Source: Kiritimatiellia bacterium
GTDB taxonomy: Bacteria; Verrucomicrobiota; Kiritimatiellia; RFP12; UBA1067
Reading direction: 5' to 3'
Length of the DNA stretch: 64,000 nt
Assembly: GCA_017525225.1 (NCBI GenBank)
Contig: JAFXTB010000110.1
Location: forward strand, 1-64,000
The notes beneath the pieces are model-generated. The model worked only from the letters and a program-made list of their open reading frames with translations. It was not told the origin of the DNA and searched no databases. Position 1 is the first letter of the stretch; every line of letters begins with the position of its first letter. Shown one piece after another: positions 53,128 through 61,679 of the stretch. A program made the position numbers and the translations under genes.

Positions 53128-54321
53128 ATGTCGCAAATGAATCCGACCATATATCTGGACAACAACGCCACCACGCGCGTCGCCCCCGAGGTGCTGGAGG
53201 CGATGCTGCCGTTCCTTCGCGAACGGTATGGCAACCCGTCCTCCATGCACGCATTCGGCGGGGCCATCGCAAAGGACCTCGCCCGCGCGAGGGAGACAGC
53301 CGCCGCCTTCATAAACTGCGAGCCGGACGAGATACTCTTCACATCCTGCGCCACCGAGGCCGACAACACCGCCATCCGCGGCGCCGCCGAGTTCATCGGC
53401 CGTGGTGCGCGGATCGTCACCACCGCCGTTGAGCATCCTGCCGTGCTGCAGCCGGCGCGCCGCCTCAAGGCCATGGGGCACGAGGAGATCGAACTGCCGG
53501 TGGACGGCGTCGGGCAGATCGATCTGGAACGCCTTCGCGCAGCGATCGGCGACGGCCCCGGCACCATCGTCTCGACGATGTGGGCCAACAACGAGACCGG
53601 TACCATATTCCCAATCGAGGCCATCGCGCAGATCGTGAAGGAGCGCGGTGCGGTAATGCATACGGACGCCGTCCAGGCCGGTGGCAAGATACCCATCGAC
53701 GTCAGGCGCGTGCCTGTGGACATGCTGACCCTCGCCGGACACAAGTTCCACGCTCCGAAGGGCGTGGGCATGCTCTATGTGCGCCGCGGCACGAAGCTGA
53801 AGCCGTTCATGCTCGGCGGACACCAGGAGGGCGGCCGCCGCGCAGGGACGGAGAACGTGCCGTACATCGTCGGATTCGCGAAGGCGTGCGAGCTGGCACA
53901 GGCCGGCATGGCGCAGGAGGCGGCCGCGCTTGCGCCGTTGCGGGACCGCCTCGAGGCCGGCATCCTCGCCGCCTGTCCGAACGTGCGCGTGAACGGCGAC
54001 CGCGAGCACAGGCTGCCCAACACGCTCAACGTCAGCTTTGAATACATCGAGGGCGAGGCGATAGCCTACCGCCTTTCGGACATCGGCATCTGCATATCCA
54101 CCGGCTCCGCATGCGCGTCGGGCTCGCTCGACCCTTCGCACGTGATCCGCGCGATGGGGGTGCCCTTCACGGCCGTGCACGGCTCGGTACGCTTTTCGCT
54201 CTCGCGCTATACCACAGCCGAGGAGATCGATTTCGTGCTGGAGAGGCTCCCGCCCGTCATACACGGTCTTCGCGAGCTTTCACCCTTCGGTCCGGGCAAG
54301 GGCCCCACAACCTTCGCCTAG
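53128..54321 (+). CDS. nifS: Cysteine desulfurase, NifS type
   Basis: 397 residues. Fold I PLP enzyme that releases sulfur from cysteine for Fe-S clusters and thiolation. MNPTIYLDNNATTRVAPEVL, GNPSSMHAFG, FTSCATEADNTAIRG, TAVEHPAVL, WANNETGTIFP, HTDAVQAGGKIP, catalytic LAGHKFHAPKG lysine, GGHQEGGRRAGTEN and the mobile-loop cysteine in STGSACASGSLDPSHV. Starts at 53128 or 53137; the ribosome site AAAGGG is 2 or 11 bases away. It may supply sulfur to the PP-loop thiolase. Its TAG stop shares CTAG with the convergent OppD-type gene. Confidence 0.95.
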   Translation: MSQMNPTIYLDNNATTRVAPEVLEAMLPFLRERYGNPSSMHAFGGAIAKDLARARETAAAFINCEPDEILFTSCATEADNTAIRGAAEFIGRGARIVTTAVEHPAVLQPARRLKAMGHEEIELPVDGVGQIDLERLRAAIGDGPGTIVSTMWANNETGTIFPIEAIAQIVKERGAVMHTDAVQAGGKIPIDVRRVPVDMLTLAGHKFHAPKGVGMLYVRRGTKLKPFMLGGHQEGGRRAGTENVPYIVGFAKACELAQAGMAQEAAALAPLRDRLEAGILAACPNVRVNGDREHRLPNTLNVSFEYIEGEAIAYRLSDIGICISTGSACASGSLDPSHVIRAMGVPFTAVHGSVRFSLSRYTTAEEIDFVLERLPPVIHGLRELSPFGPGKGPTTFA

Positions 54322-55250
54322 ACCTGGCGCAGCAGGCACGCAAGACTCCGCGCTCCGCATCTCGTCTCCGCGGGGATTTCGCTGCGGCAGCGGTCCGTGG
54401 CAAGGCTGCAGCGCGGTGCGAAAGCGCAGCCTGGCGGCCAGGCGTCCGGCGGCGGAACGGTTCCGGGAATGTCCGCAAGCGGCGCATCGCGTGGCGCATC
54501 CAGCGCCGGCACCGCGGCCAGAAGCCCCTGCGTGTAGGGATGGCGCGGATCAGCCAGCACCTCCACCACAGGGCCCGATTCCACCACCGTGCCTGCATAC
54601 ATCACGTTGACCGTATCCATGCGCCCCGCCACAAGACCGAGGTTGTGGGTTATCAGCAGCACTGCCATGCCGGTCTCGGCGGCAAGGGAGTCCATGAGAT
54701 CCAGCACCTCGCGCTGCGTGGTGACGTCGAGCGCGGTGGTAGGCTCGTCCGCCACCAGAAGATCCGGCTGGGCCGCAAGGGCCATCGCGATCATGGCGCG
54801 CTGCTGCTGTCCGCCCGAAAGCTCGCAGGGGAAGGACGATGCCGCCCGCACCGGATCTGGGAGGCCGGTGCGTGCAAGCAGCTCCACGATCCGATCGTCG
54901 CCAGCGCGGCGCGACAGGCCGTCGGGCAGCGCCTCGCGGATCTGGTCTCGCACGCGCATCACCGGGTTGAGCGATTCCGTTGGGTTCTGGAACACGTACG
55001 CCAGGCGCGGACTTCTACCCTCGATCGGCGTGAATGAGATGCTGCCGCCGACCTCGGCGCGGTCTATCGGCGGCAGCCCCGCAAGCGACAGCGCCGTAAG
55101 CGACTTGCCGCAGCCAGACTCCCCTACCAGCGCCACGCGCCCGTGCTCGGGCACGCTGAAGGAGACGTCCCGGACCGGGACCACCTGCCTGCCATCCCTG
55201 CGAAACGCTATGCGCAGATGGCTTACCTCAAGAAGCTTTGCCTGTGACAT
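54318..55250 (-). CDS. Oligopeptide-type ABC transporter ATPase (OppD/DppD-like)
   Basis: 310 residues from ATG 55250. Walker A VGESGCGKSLTALSLAG, Q-loop YVFQNPTESLNPVMRV, signature ELSGGQQQRAMIAMAL, Walker B LLVADEPTTALDVTTQ, and the OppD-specific C terminus HPYTQGLLAAVP...PPGCAFAPRC with cysteines (CRSEIP). No OppB/C permease or binding protein lies nearby. The ATG at 55259 overlaps the -10 box, so 55250 is preferred; that ATG is 7 bases from TATAAT. Confidence 0.92.
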   Translation of the reverse strand: MSQAKLLEVSHLRIAFRRDGRQVVPVRDVSFSVPEHGRVALVGESGCGKSLTALSLAGLPPIDRAEVGGSISFTPIEGRSPRLAYVFQNPTESLNPVMRVRDQIREALPDGLSRRAGDDRIVELLARTGLPDPVRAASSFPCELSGGQQQRAMIAMALAAQPDLLVADEPTTALDVTTQREVLDLMDSLAAETGMAVLLITHNLGLVAGRMDTVNVMYAGTVVESGPVVEVLADPRHPYTQGLLAAVPALDAPRDAPLADIPGTVPPPDAWPPGCAFAPRCSLATDRCRSEIPAETRCGARSLACLLRQV

Positions 55251-55257
55251 GTCGTCC

Positions 55258-55266
55258 ATTATACCA
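55258..55266 (-). promoter_or_regulatory. Extended -10 promoter for the OppD-type gene, leaderless spacing
   Basis: Sense TGGTATAAT, GGACGAC, ATG (7 bases), the same as purD and the rhamnosidase. Confidence 0.7.
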
Positions 55267-55271
55267 TAAAT

Positions 55272-55757
55272 TCAGCCGTCTGCGGCACGGCAATGGCAGC
55301 ATTCGCCATCCCGCCTCGTGAAATCCCGCACCCATGCCAGCTCGCGCCGGCGCATGCGCATGCGCCCGGCGGGGTCCAGGTCGTCCGCCCCGGAAAGATG
55401 GTCCATCCCGTGGGCGACCTAGAGCAACAGCTCCTTCGCGACCGACCACCCCTTCCGCCGCGGCGCGGCGCGGCGCGCCTGGTCCACGTTGACGAAGAGC
55501 TCGCCGTGTATGCCCGGCGTCTCCGGCGGGATGGATTCGTATGCCTGCGTTATCACGTCGGTGGCGCCGGCGACGCCCATGATCGCGCGGTGGAGCATGT
55601 CAGAGCCGCCGTCATCCACGAGATGCACCACCACCTCGTGCCACGTGCCGCCTACGCGCCTTCTGGACCTTTCTGCGAAATACTGCGCGGCCGCCCGGAC
55701 CGCGCTCCGCGCGATCCCCGCTCCGTCCGGCAGCCTTCCCGCCAGCGACACCTTCAC
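55272..55757 (-). pseudogene. ybeY: Endoribonuclease YbeY, interrupted by an in-frame TAG
   Basis: From GTG 55757 (overlapping the FecCD stop as GTGA) the frame encodes 112 residues, then TAG at 55419-55421, then 48 more in-frame codons to TGA. Before the stop: TWHEVVVHLVDDGGSDMLHR, GVAGATDVITQAYES, GIHGELFVNVDQARR. After it: VAHGMDHLSGADDLD, the YbeY metal motif HGxxHLxxxDH/D, then MRMRRRELAWV. Homologues have an aromatic residue, often Tyr, where the TAG stands. The total of 161 codons is normal for YbeY. YbeY matures 16S rRNA and is nearly universal, so this is a pseudogene, a read-through gene, or a base-call error. TAG ends other genes here and RF1 is present. Confidence 0.8.
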
Positions 55758-56617
55758 GCCCGCACCTCCCTCGCAAGAAGGAAGAGGAACAACGGCGCGC
55801 CCACGAGCGAGCACACGACGCCGGCCGATATGCTGCCCGGCAGCAGCCGTCCGATCTGCGCGGCGACCACCAGCGCAATGCCGCCGAACAACGCCGAAAG
55901 GAGAATGCGCCTGCGATGGAGGCCGCCGAAGCAGCGATTGACGAAGTTGGGAACCACGAGGCCCACGAAGCCGATCGGCCCGGCGAGCGCAACCGCCACG
56001 GCCGTGGCGAGCGACACCAGCCCTAGCGCGACGATCTTGAGCCGACGCGTATTCACGCCCAGGCACTCGGCCTCGTCGCGGCCAAGCTCCAGCACGTTCA
56101 GGTAGCAATCGACGCGCATGAGACCCGCGAGCGCCACCCCTACGGCCAGCGCACCGAACGCGAGCGACGTCGGGCGGACGTCCAGCACGTCGCCGAACAT
56201 CCATTGCGTGACCTTCGCCATCGTCGCCGGCTCCGAGCACGACAGCACGAGCATCTGGAGCGAACAGGTGAAGCCGCCCGTGACGAACCCCGCCAGCACG
56301 ACGGTGGTGCCGGACGACCTTATCCGCGCCGCCGAGGAGCCCTCCGTGCGGCGTCTCGCGGCAAGCGTCGCCACGCCGCATACAAGAATGAGCGAGAAGC
56401 ACGACCCGCAGAACGACGCCGCAGGCAGGACGAGCGCGGAGAAGGCGGTAAGGCCGAAGTGGATGGAAAGCGCCACGAACAGCGACCCGCCGCCCACCAG
56501 CCCAAGGATGTACGGCTCGGCGAGCGGGTTGCGCAGGACGCTCTGCAGCACGCAGCCAGACATTCCAAGGGCCGCGCCGACGACGAAGGCGGAGAGGATG
56601 AAGGTCAGATAGGACAC
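55754..56617 (-). CDS. FecCD-family ABC permease
   Basis: 287 residues from GTG 56617, 4 bases after the PilB stop. About eight to nine membrane segments with the FecCD/BtuC hallmark GMSGCVLQSVLRNPLAEPYILG near the N terminus and GPIGFVGLVVPNFVNRCFGG. The family imports iron-siderophores, haem or cobalamin. It is slightly shorter at the N terminus than usual, and no matching ATPase or binding protein follows; ybeY is next. Confidence 0.88.
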   Translation of the reverse strand: MSYLTFILSAFVVGAALGMSGCVLQSVLRNPLAEPYILGLVGGGSLFVALSIHFGLTAFSALVLPAASFCGSCFSLILVCGVATLAARRRTEGSSAARIRSSGTTVVLAGFVTGGFTCSLQMLVLSCSEPATMAKVTQWMFGDVLDVRPTSLAFGALAVGVALAGLMRVDCYLNVLELGRDEAECLGVNTRRLKIVALGLVSLATAVAVALAGPIGFVGLVVPNFVNRCFGGLHRRRILLSALFGGIALVVAAQIGRLLPGSISAGVVCSLVGAPLFLFLLAREVRA

Positions 56618-56621
56618 GGCG

Positions 56622-58313
56622 TCACGTGTAGCGCAGGACCTCGTCCACGGTCGTGTAGCCGTCGAGAATCGACCTGACGCCATCCTCGCGCATGGTGCGC
56701 ATCCCCAGCTCGCGCGCCTTCTCGCGGATGATCAGGGTAGGCGAACGCGAGTTGATGAGTTCGCGTATGGGGTTCGTCACGCGCAGATACTCGAAGATGG
56801 CCTTGCGTCCCTTGTACCCCGTGCCGTTGCATGTCTTGCAGCCCCTGCCGAAGTAGAACGGGCGCCCGCCTATCTGGTCGCGGGTGAGGTTGATGCGCTC
56901 GAGCGTCTCGTTGTCGGGCTCGTACGCCTCCTTGCACTCGCGGCAGCAGGTGCGCAGCAGGCGCTGCCCAAGCACGGCCTCGAGGGTGGATGCCACCATG
57001 TACGGCGCCACGTTCATGTCCACGAAGCGCATCACGGCGCCGGCGGCGTCGTTGGTGTGCAGCGTGGAGAACACAAGGTGGCCTGTCAGCGCGGCCTGGA
57101 TGGCCACCTCGGCGGTCTCCAGGTCGCGGATCTCGCCGATGAGCATTATGTCCGGATCCTGTCGCAGGAATGCGCGCAGCACCTTGGGGAAGGTGTTGCC
57201 GACATCCGGGTTGATCGGCACCTGCACGATGCCGTCCACGTCGTATTCGACAGGTTCCTCGGCGGTGAGAAGCTTCGAGTCGATGGAGTTGATGCGCCGC
57301 AGCACGGAGTAGAGCGTGGTCGTCTTGCCCGAGCCCGTGGGCCCCGTCACCACGATGATGCCGTTGGGCTTCTCGATGTCCATCGTCAGCTGCTCGTAGA
57401 CATCCTCCGCGAGCCCCACGTTCTCAAGGTCGAGCGAAGTGGCGCTCTGGTCGAGGATACGCATGACGACGGACTCGCCGTGCGCGGTGGGCAGGCACGA
57501 CACGCGCAGGTCCACGGGTCGGCCCGCGACTGTGATCGCTATGCGCCCGTCCTGCGGCACGCGCCGTTCGGCGATGTTGAGGTTCGCCATGATCTTCACG
57601 CGCGATATGATCGCGGGCGCCATCGACACGTCCGGCGCCTTCACCTCGTAGAGCGCGCCGTCCACCCGGTAGCGGATCTTGAAGTCCTTCTCGAACGGCT
57701 CGATGTGGATGTCGGCCGCGCGGTCCACTACGCCCTGGTAGAGGATCATGTTGACGAACTTCACGATGGCGTTGTTGTTGGCCGCACCCTCGAGCGCCGC
57801 CACGTCGTTCGGATCGGACTTGAGCGACTCGTCGCCGTCAAGCCCTTCGCCGAGCGACTTCAGCATGTCGGCCACCGAATCCGAGGCATCGCCGTAGTGC
57901 TGCGATATGCGCGCGTTGACGTCCGCCTCGCGCGCCATCACGAAGCGCACCTCCTTGTTGAGCGCGAAGGCGACCTCGTCGGAGACGCGCGGATCCACGA
58001 GGTTCGCCGTGGCGAGGGTGACGCTCGTGTCGTCCACGGCCACGCACAGCACGTTGTACATGCGCGCTATGGAGGAGGGTATGGCGTTCACGGTGTCCGC
58101 GTCCAGCTCCATCGCCGCAAGGTCAATCACCTCGCAGCCCTGGTACGCCGCCATCATGCCCAGGAGGTCGTCCTCCGTGACGTAACCCCCGTCTATGACC
58201 AGCTGGCGGATCGGCTTGCCGCCGTCGTTCTTCTGCTCGTCGAGGATGACTGCAATCTGCTCGTCGTCCAGGACGCCGTTCTGCTTGAGTAGGTCGAGTA
58301 GCGGATCGAACAT
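56622..58313 (-). CDS. pilB: Type IV pilus / type II secretion assembly ATPase PilB
   Basis: 563 residues. N-terminal GspE-N (MshEN) domain (residues 1-150), then NNAIVKFVNMILYQGVVDRA, ADIHIEPFE, RVPQDGRI, Walker A VTGPTGSGKTTTLYS (about residue 330), Asp box AFLRQDPDIMLIGEIRDLET, His box TGHLVFSTLHTNDA and the zinc-binding CCREC/CKTC region near 470-505. It powers pilus extension or pseudopilus assembly. Directly followed upstream by pilT (4-base gap). Confidence 0.95.
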   Translation of the reverse strand: MFDPLLDLLKQNGVLDDEQIAVILDEQKNDGGKPIRQLVIDGGYVTEDDLLGMMAAYQGCEVIDLAAMELDADTVNAIPSSIARMYNVLCVAVDDTSVTLATANLVDPRVSDEVAFALNKEVRFVMAREADVNARISQHYGDASDSVADMLKSLGEGLDGDESLKSDPNDVAALEGAANNNAIVKFVNMILYQGVVDRAADIHIEPFEKDFKIRYRVDGALYEVKAPDVSMAPAIISRVKIMANLNIAERRVPQDGRIAITVAGRPVDLRVSCLPTAHGESVVMRILDQSATSLDLENVGLAEDVYEQLTMDIEKPNGIIVVTGPTGSGKTTTLYSVLRRINSIDSKLLTAEEPVEYDVDGIVQVPINPDVGNTFPKVLRAFLRQDPDIMLIGEIRDLETAEVAIQAALTGHLVFSTLHTNDAAGAVMRFVDMNVAPYMVASTLEAVLGQRLLRTCCRECKEAYEPDNETLERINLTRDQIGGRPFYFGRGCKTCNGTGYKGRKAIFEYLRVTNPIRELINSRSPTLIIREKARELGMRTMREDGVRSILDGYTTVDEVLRYT

Positions 58314-58317
58314 GGCC

Positions 58318-59397
58318 CTACCGTCCCATCTGTTCCTTGAGCTTGGCGACCACGGTGTCCGGGTCCTGCGACTTGGTGATCAGCTCGTCGTAGGATATCA
58401 GCCCGTTCTGGTAGTGCTGCGTGAGGCATGCGTCGAGCGTGACCATGCCGAACTTCGCGCCGGTCTGGATGTCGGAACGGATCTGGAATGTCTTGTTGTC
58501 GCGGATGCGGCTGCGGATGGATGGCGTCGCGAGCATGATCTCGAACGCCGCGATCCGCCCGGGCTTGTCGGCGCGCGGCAGGAGTATCTGCGAGATAACT
58601 GCCTGCAGGCCCACGGAAAGCTGCGTGCGCACCTGCTCCTGCTGGTCCGTCGGGAAGGAGTCCACAATGCGGTCGATCGTCTCGGCGGCGCCCGTGGTGT
58701 GCAGCGTGCCGAACACGAGGTGGCCCGTTTCGGCGGCGGTGATCGCCGCGGAGATCGTCTCGAGGTCGCGCATTTCGCCCACGAGTATGACGTCCGGGTC
58801 CTGGCGGAGCGCGCGGCGGATGGCCTCGGCGAACGAGGGCACGTCGGCGCCGACCTCGCGCTGGGTGATGAGCGACTTCTTGGATGTGTGGTAGAATTCG
58901 ATCGGGTCCTCGATCGTGATGATGTGCACGCCGCGCTCCTGGTTGATGACGTCGATCATCGATGCGAGCGTGGTGGACTTACCGGACCCCGTGGGCCCCG
59001 TCACAAGGATGAGGCCGCGCGGCTTGAAGAGGAGCTCCTTCACCGTGGGCGGCAGGCCGATCTGCTCGAGCGTCAGCAACGTGGATGGAATCATGCGGAG
59101 CACGCACCCCCACCGGTTGCGCTCCTTGAACACGCTCACACGGAAGCGCGTGCCGTCGTCGTGCGAGACAGCGAAGTCGGCGCCGCCGTGCTTCTCGACC
59201 TCGGCGAACTGCTCCGGCGTGCACAGCTCGCGGCAGAGCTTCTCCGTGTCCTCGGCCTGGAACGACTCGTCCGCAATCGGCACAAGCTCGCCGTGGACGC
59301 GCAGCTCCGGCGGCATGAACGCGCGTACGTGCAGGTCCGACGCGCCCTCGTCGATCGTCGCCTGCAGCAGATCCTTCATCGTGATTTCAGTTGCCAT
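58318..59397 (-). CDS. pilT: Twitching motility ATPase PilT
   Basis: 359 residues from ATG 59397 (AAAGG eight bases upstream). Motifs: SDLHVRAFMPPELRVHGELV, Walker A VTGPTGSGKSTTLASM, REVGADVPSFAEAIRRALRQ, Walker B VILVGEMRDLET, His box TGHLVFGTLHTTGA and the C-terminal AFEIMLATPSIRSRIRDNK, SYDELI. It retracts pili. Next to pilB it supports a type IV pilus. Confidence 0.96.
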   Translation of the reverse strand: MATEITMKDLLQATIDEGASDLHVRAFMPPELRVHGELVPIADESFQAEDTEKLCRELCTPEQFAEVEKHGGADFAVSHDDGTRFRVSVFKERNRWGCVLRMIPSTLLTLEQIGLPPTVKELLFKPRGLILVTGPTGSGKSTTLASMIDVINQERGVHIITIEDPIEFYHTSKKSLITQREVGADVPSFAEAIRRALRQDPDVILVGEMRDLETISAAITAAETGHLVFGTLHTTGAAETIDRIVDSFPTDQQEQVRTQLSVGLQAVISQILLPRADKPGRIAAFEIMLATPSIRSRIRDNKTFQIRSDIQTGAKFGMVTLDACLTQHYQNGLISYDELITKSQDPDTVVAKLKEQMGR

Positions 59398-59483
59398 CGA
59401 AACAGCCTTTCTCCATGTGCGGCGGATAGTTCGCCCGTCGCGGTGACATGATAGCAAATTCCATCCGCTTAGGCAAGCCGCAT

Positions 59484-59495
59484 CTAGCCTGGCAG
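59484..59495. repeat. Left 12-bp direct repeat of the prfA-end element
   Basis: CTAGCCTGGCAG, identical to 60178-60189 (the last codons and stop of prfA) and flanking the 682-bp insert like a target-site duplication. Confidence 0.75.
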
Positions 59496-59500
59496 TAGGA

Positions 59501-59559
59501 CCGACGCATCAAAAAGGATTCCCCCTCCTGGTGGAGCGGGAATCCTTTTTTTGCGTCGG
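59501..59559. terminator. Hairpin with T-runs on both strands
   Basis: Outer stem CCGACGCA/TGCGTCGG, inner stem AAAAAGGATTCCC / GGGAATCCTTTTT. Strong intrinsic terminator shape in either direction, here between prfA and pilT. Confidence 0.75.
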
Positions 59560-60100
59560 CAATGTCCAACAGCCAACAGCCAACAACCAGCAGTCAATTC
59601 CGAATGGTCGTGGCGCGGCTGATGCCGCGCCCGATTCCTTCCATCCGCTGCGGCATCGAGCCGCAGTGTCGCTCTGCGCGGGCTATCCGCGTCCACGACA
59701 GACATGAACAGCCTGAACTGTTCTGTCGATTCCTCGTACGCCGTAACCTCGCCTAGATGGATGTATCTCTGGAACAGCTTCGTATTCTTGCGGTACTGCA
59801 GATGGTAGAACATACCGCCCTTCGCGTTGCGAGAGAGGACGCAAAGGCGGCCTCTCGTCATGCGATGCGGCATTTCCAGCATCTCCAACAGTCTGGCTTG
59901 TGCTTTCACGCCTGCCACCCTGCGGGCGGCGTAGCGGGGAAACGGCGAAGAATCGAAACGCATGGGGTGGGGGCCCCATGCAGAACGGAGGAACCGGGCG
60001 CGCGCGATTCCTTGCCGTTACATGGACTCCTCAAGGCAAAAGGCGCGCCATGACCGTTCAGAATTGGCGGTTGATTACTGGTGGTTGATTGTTGAACATT

Positions 60101-60176
60101 GCCGACGCACCAAAAATCGCGCACGAAGAAGCCGCTAGTGTGCATTATGGAGGCTTATGATTTTTGGTGCGTCGGC
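60101..60176. repeat. Right terminal hairpin of the prfA-end element
   Basis: GCCGACGCACCAAAAATC at 60101-60118 pairs perfectly with 60159-60176 across a 40-base loop, directly after the prfA stop. It mirrors the hairpin at the other end of the element. Confidence 0.75.
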
Positions 60177-60177
60177 C

Positions 60178-61254
60178 CTAGCCTGGCAGGGCGGCGGCGA
60201 CGCGCTCCGAGACGTCCTTCTCGCGCAGGGCGTCCAGCACCGGATCGAGATCGCCGTCAACGATGCGGTCGAGAGAATACAGCGTAAGGTCTACGCGGTG
60301 GTCGGTCAGCCTGTTCTGCGGAAAGTTGTATGTGCGGATGCGTTCGCTGCGGTCGCCCGATCCGCGCAGCGAGAGCCTGCTGGCGCCGGCGCGCGCCTCT
60401 TCCTCACGGCGCTTCTGGTCGAGGATGCGCGCCTTGAGCGTGGCGAGGCACTTCTCCTTGTTGCGCTGCTGGCTGCGCTCGTCCTGGCACTGCGCCACGA
60501 GCCCCGTGGGCAGGTGCGTCATCCTTATGGCGGAATAGGTCGTGTTGACGCCCTGGCCGCCATGTCCGCCGGCGCAGAAGATGTCGATCCGCAGATCCTT
60601 CTCCGGGATGTCGAAGTCGTCGTCCTCGGCATCGGCCTCGGGGAACACGATCACCGTGGCTGCGGACGTATGGATGCGCCCCTGCGCCTCCGTCACCGGC
60701 ACGCGCTGCACGCGATGCCCGCCGGACTCGAACCTGAACCGCCCGTAGGCGTTCTCGCCCGAGACGGTGAAGATGATCTCCTTGTAGCCATCGAGGGAAG
60801 TTGGCGAGGACGACATCACGTCGACCTTGAGCCCCTTCGCCTCGCAGTAGCGCGAGTACATGCGGAAGAGGTCGCCGGCGAATATCTCCGCCTCGTCGCC
60901 TCCGGTGCCGGGGCGGATCTCGAATACCGCCGCACGCCCTTCAAGCGGATCGGGCGGCAGAAGCCCGGCCATCACGGCACGCTCGGCGGCAGGAACCGCC
61001 GCCTCCAGGGCGGCCAGCTCCTCGCGGGCCATCTCCCCCAGCTCGGGATCCTCGGCGAGCGCCTTGTTGCCCTCAATGTCGTCCAACAGCTTGAAGTAGC
61101 CCTTCGCGGCGGCCTCCAACTTGCGCAGCGCGGTATGCTCGCGGACAGTGGCGCGGTAGCGCTTCGCGTCCGCCAGCACGGCGGGGTCGCCCATGTCGGC
61201 CTCCACCTGCGCCAGCCGGGCCAGCACCCGTGCGATCTGTTCCTTGTCAATCAT
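60178..61254 (-). CDS. prfA: Peptide chain release factor 1
   Basis: 358 residues, standard for RF1. The stop-codon-reading tripeptide is P186-V-T188 in HRVQRVPVTEAQGRIHTSA, as expected for RF1 (UAA/UAG), and the catalytic GGQ is at 232-234 (GGHGGQGVNTT). It ends translation at UAA and UAG codons. ATG 61254. Its last 12 bases are duplicated across the mobile element next to it. Confidence 0.97.
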   Translation of the reverse strand: MIDKEQIARVLARLAQVEADMGDPAVLADAKRYRATVREHTALRKLEAAAKGYFKLLDDIEGNKALAEDPELGEMAREELAALEAAVPAAERAVMAGLLPPDPLEGRAAVFEIRPGTGGDEAEIFAGDLFRMYSRYCEAKGLKVDVMSSSPTSLDGYKEIIFTVSGENAYGRFRFESGGHRVQRVPVTEAQGRIHTSAATVIVFPEADAEDDDFDIPEKDLRIDIFCAGGHGGQGVNTTYSAIRMTHLPTGLVAQCQDERSQQRNKEKCLATLKARILDQKRREEEARAGASRLSLRGSGDRSERIRTYNFPQNRLTDHRVDLTLYSLDRIVDGDLDPVLDALREKDVSERVAAALPG

Positions 61255-61308
61255 CGTCTTCCAATATGAGATGCGGGCAAACCGAAGCTTCCTCCAGGAG
61301 CCACCGCG

Positions 61309-61340
61309 CTAAACAAAACACCCGGCCAAGGGCCAGGTGT
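61309..61340 (-). terminator. Intrinsic terminator after rpmE
   Basis: Sense stem ACACCTGGCC-CTT-GGCCGGGTGT (one mismatch) followed by TTTTGTTT. It would separate rpmE from prfA transcription. Confidence 0.7.
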
Positions 61341-61403
61341 CGCATGGACTCGCCCCCATCGGCCCGTCCGCGCAAAGGGCGCGGCCGGGCAGCCGGGCGG
61401 CAT

Positions 61404-61610
61404 CTACTTCGCAAACTTCGCGTAGCGCTTCCTGAACATGTCGACACGGCCCTCCGTGTCGACCATTGTCTTCTGTCCCGTGAAATAGGGGTGGCACGCA
61501 GAGCACGTGTTCACCTGCATCTCCGGCTTCGTGGAGCGGGTGTGGATGACGTTGCCGCACGCGCACGTGATCGTGGCGTCGCCGTACTTGGGATGTATTC
61601 CTTCTTTCAT
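61404..61610 (-). CDS. rpmE: 50S ribosomal protein L31
   Basis: 68 residues from ATG 61610 (AAAGG upstream; the upstream in-frame ATG gives a non-family extension). MKEGIHPKYGDATITCACGN, STKPEMQVNTCSACHPYFTG, MVDTEGRVDMFRKRY. The four cysteines (CAC and CSAC) make it the zinc-binding (C+) form. Confidence 0.96.
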   Translation of the reverse strand: MKEGIHPKYGDATITCACGNVIHTRSTKPEMQVNTCSACHPYFTGQKTMVDTEGRVDMFRKRYAKFAK

Positions 61611-61641
61611 TGCTGGTCTGCCTTTCAAAAATTGGAGCGAT

Positions 61642-61647
61642 ATTATA
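61642..61647 (-). promoter_or_regulatory. -10 box for rpmE
   Basis: Sense GGGTATAAT, about 32 bases before the rpmE ATG; leader contains AAAGG. Confidence 0.5.
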
Positions 61648-61679
61648 CCCTATTCGCCGCCGGAAATCAATAGACCTAG

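Larger units (their letters stand above)
59484..59963 (-). pseudogene. Remnant of a DUF6788-like transposon protein
   Basis: 159-codon frame; only the middle is protein-like: RGRLCVLSRNAKGGMFYHLQ, YRKNTKLFQRYIHLGEVTAY and EESTEQFRLFMSVVD. This resembles DUF6788 proteins (short transposon-linked proteins with YxxYR...KYVPKxEV...YRRF). The usual C-x-C-x-C segment is absent and the C terminus runs through the element end and the duplicated prfA tail (LLPG stop). Interpreted as a decayed passenger gene. Confidence 0.5.
59496..60177. mobile_element. 682-bp mobile element inserted at the prfA stop codon
   Basis: Both ends carry the same pattern in opposite orientation: GGnCCGACGCA, a hairpin with A-run/T-run, TGCGTCGGCAATGTTCAACA and a CAACA-type micro-repeat (arms 59496-59610 and 60060-60177). 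A perfect 12-bp direct repeat flanks it. Inside is the decayed DUF6788-like gene. The end hairpins can also terminate transcription from prfA toward pilT. This accounts for the whole 59398-60177 gap. Confidence 0.7.

Noticed and set aside
55419-56402. 327-codon frame covering the FecCD gene region
   Set aside because: Only its last 112 codons (ybeY) are real; the rest is an out-of-frame reading of the permease gene.
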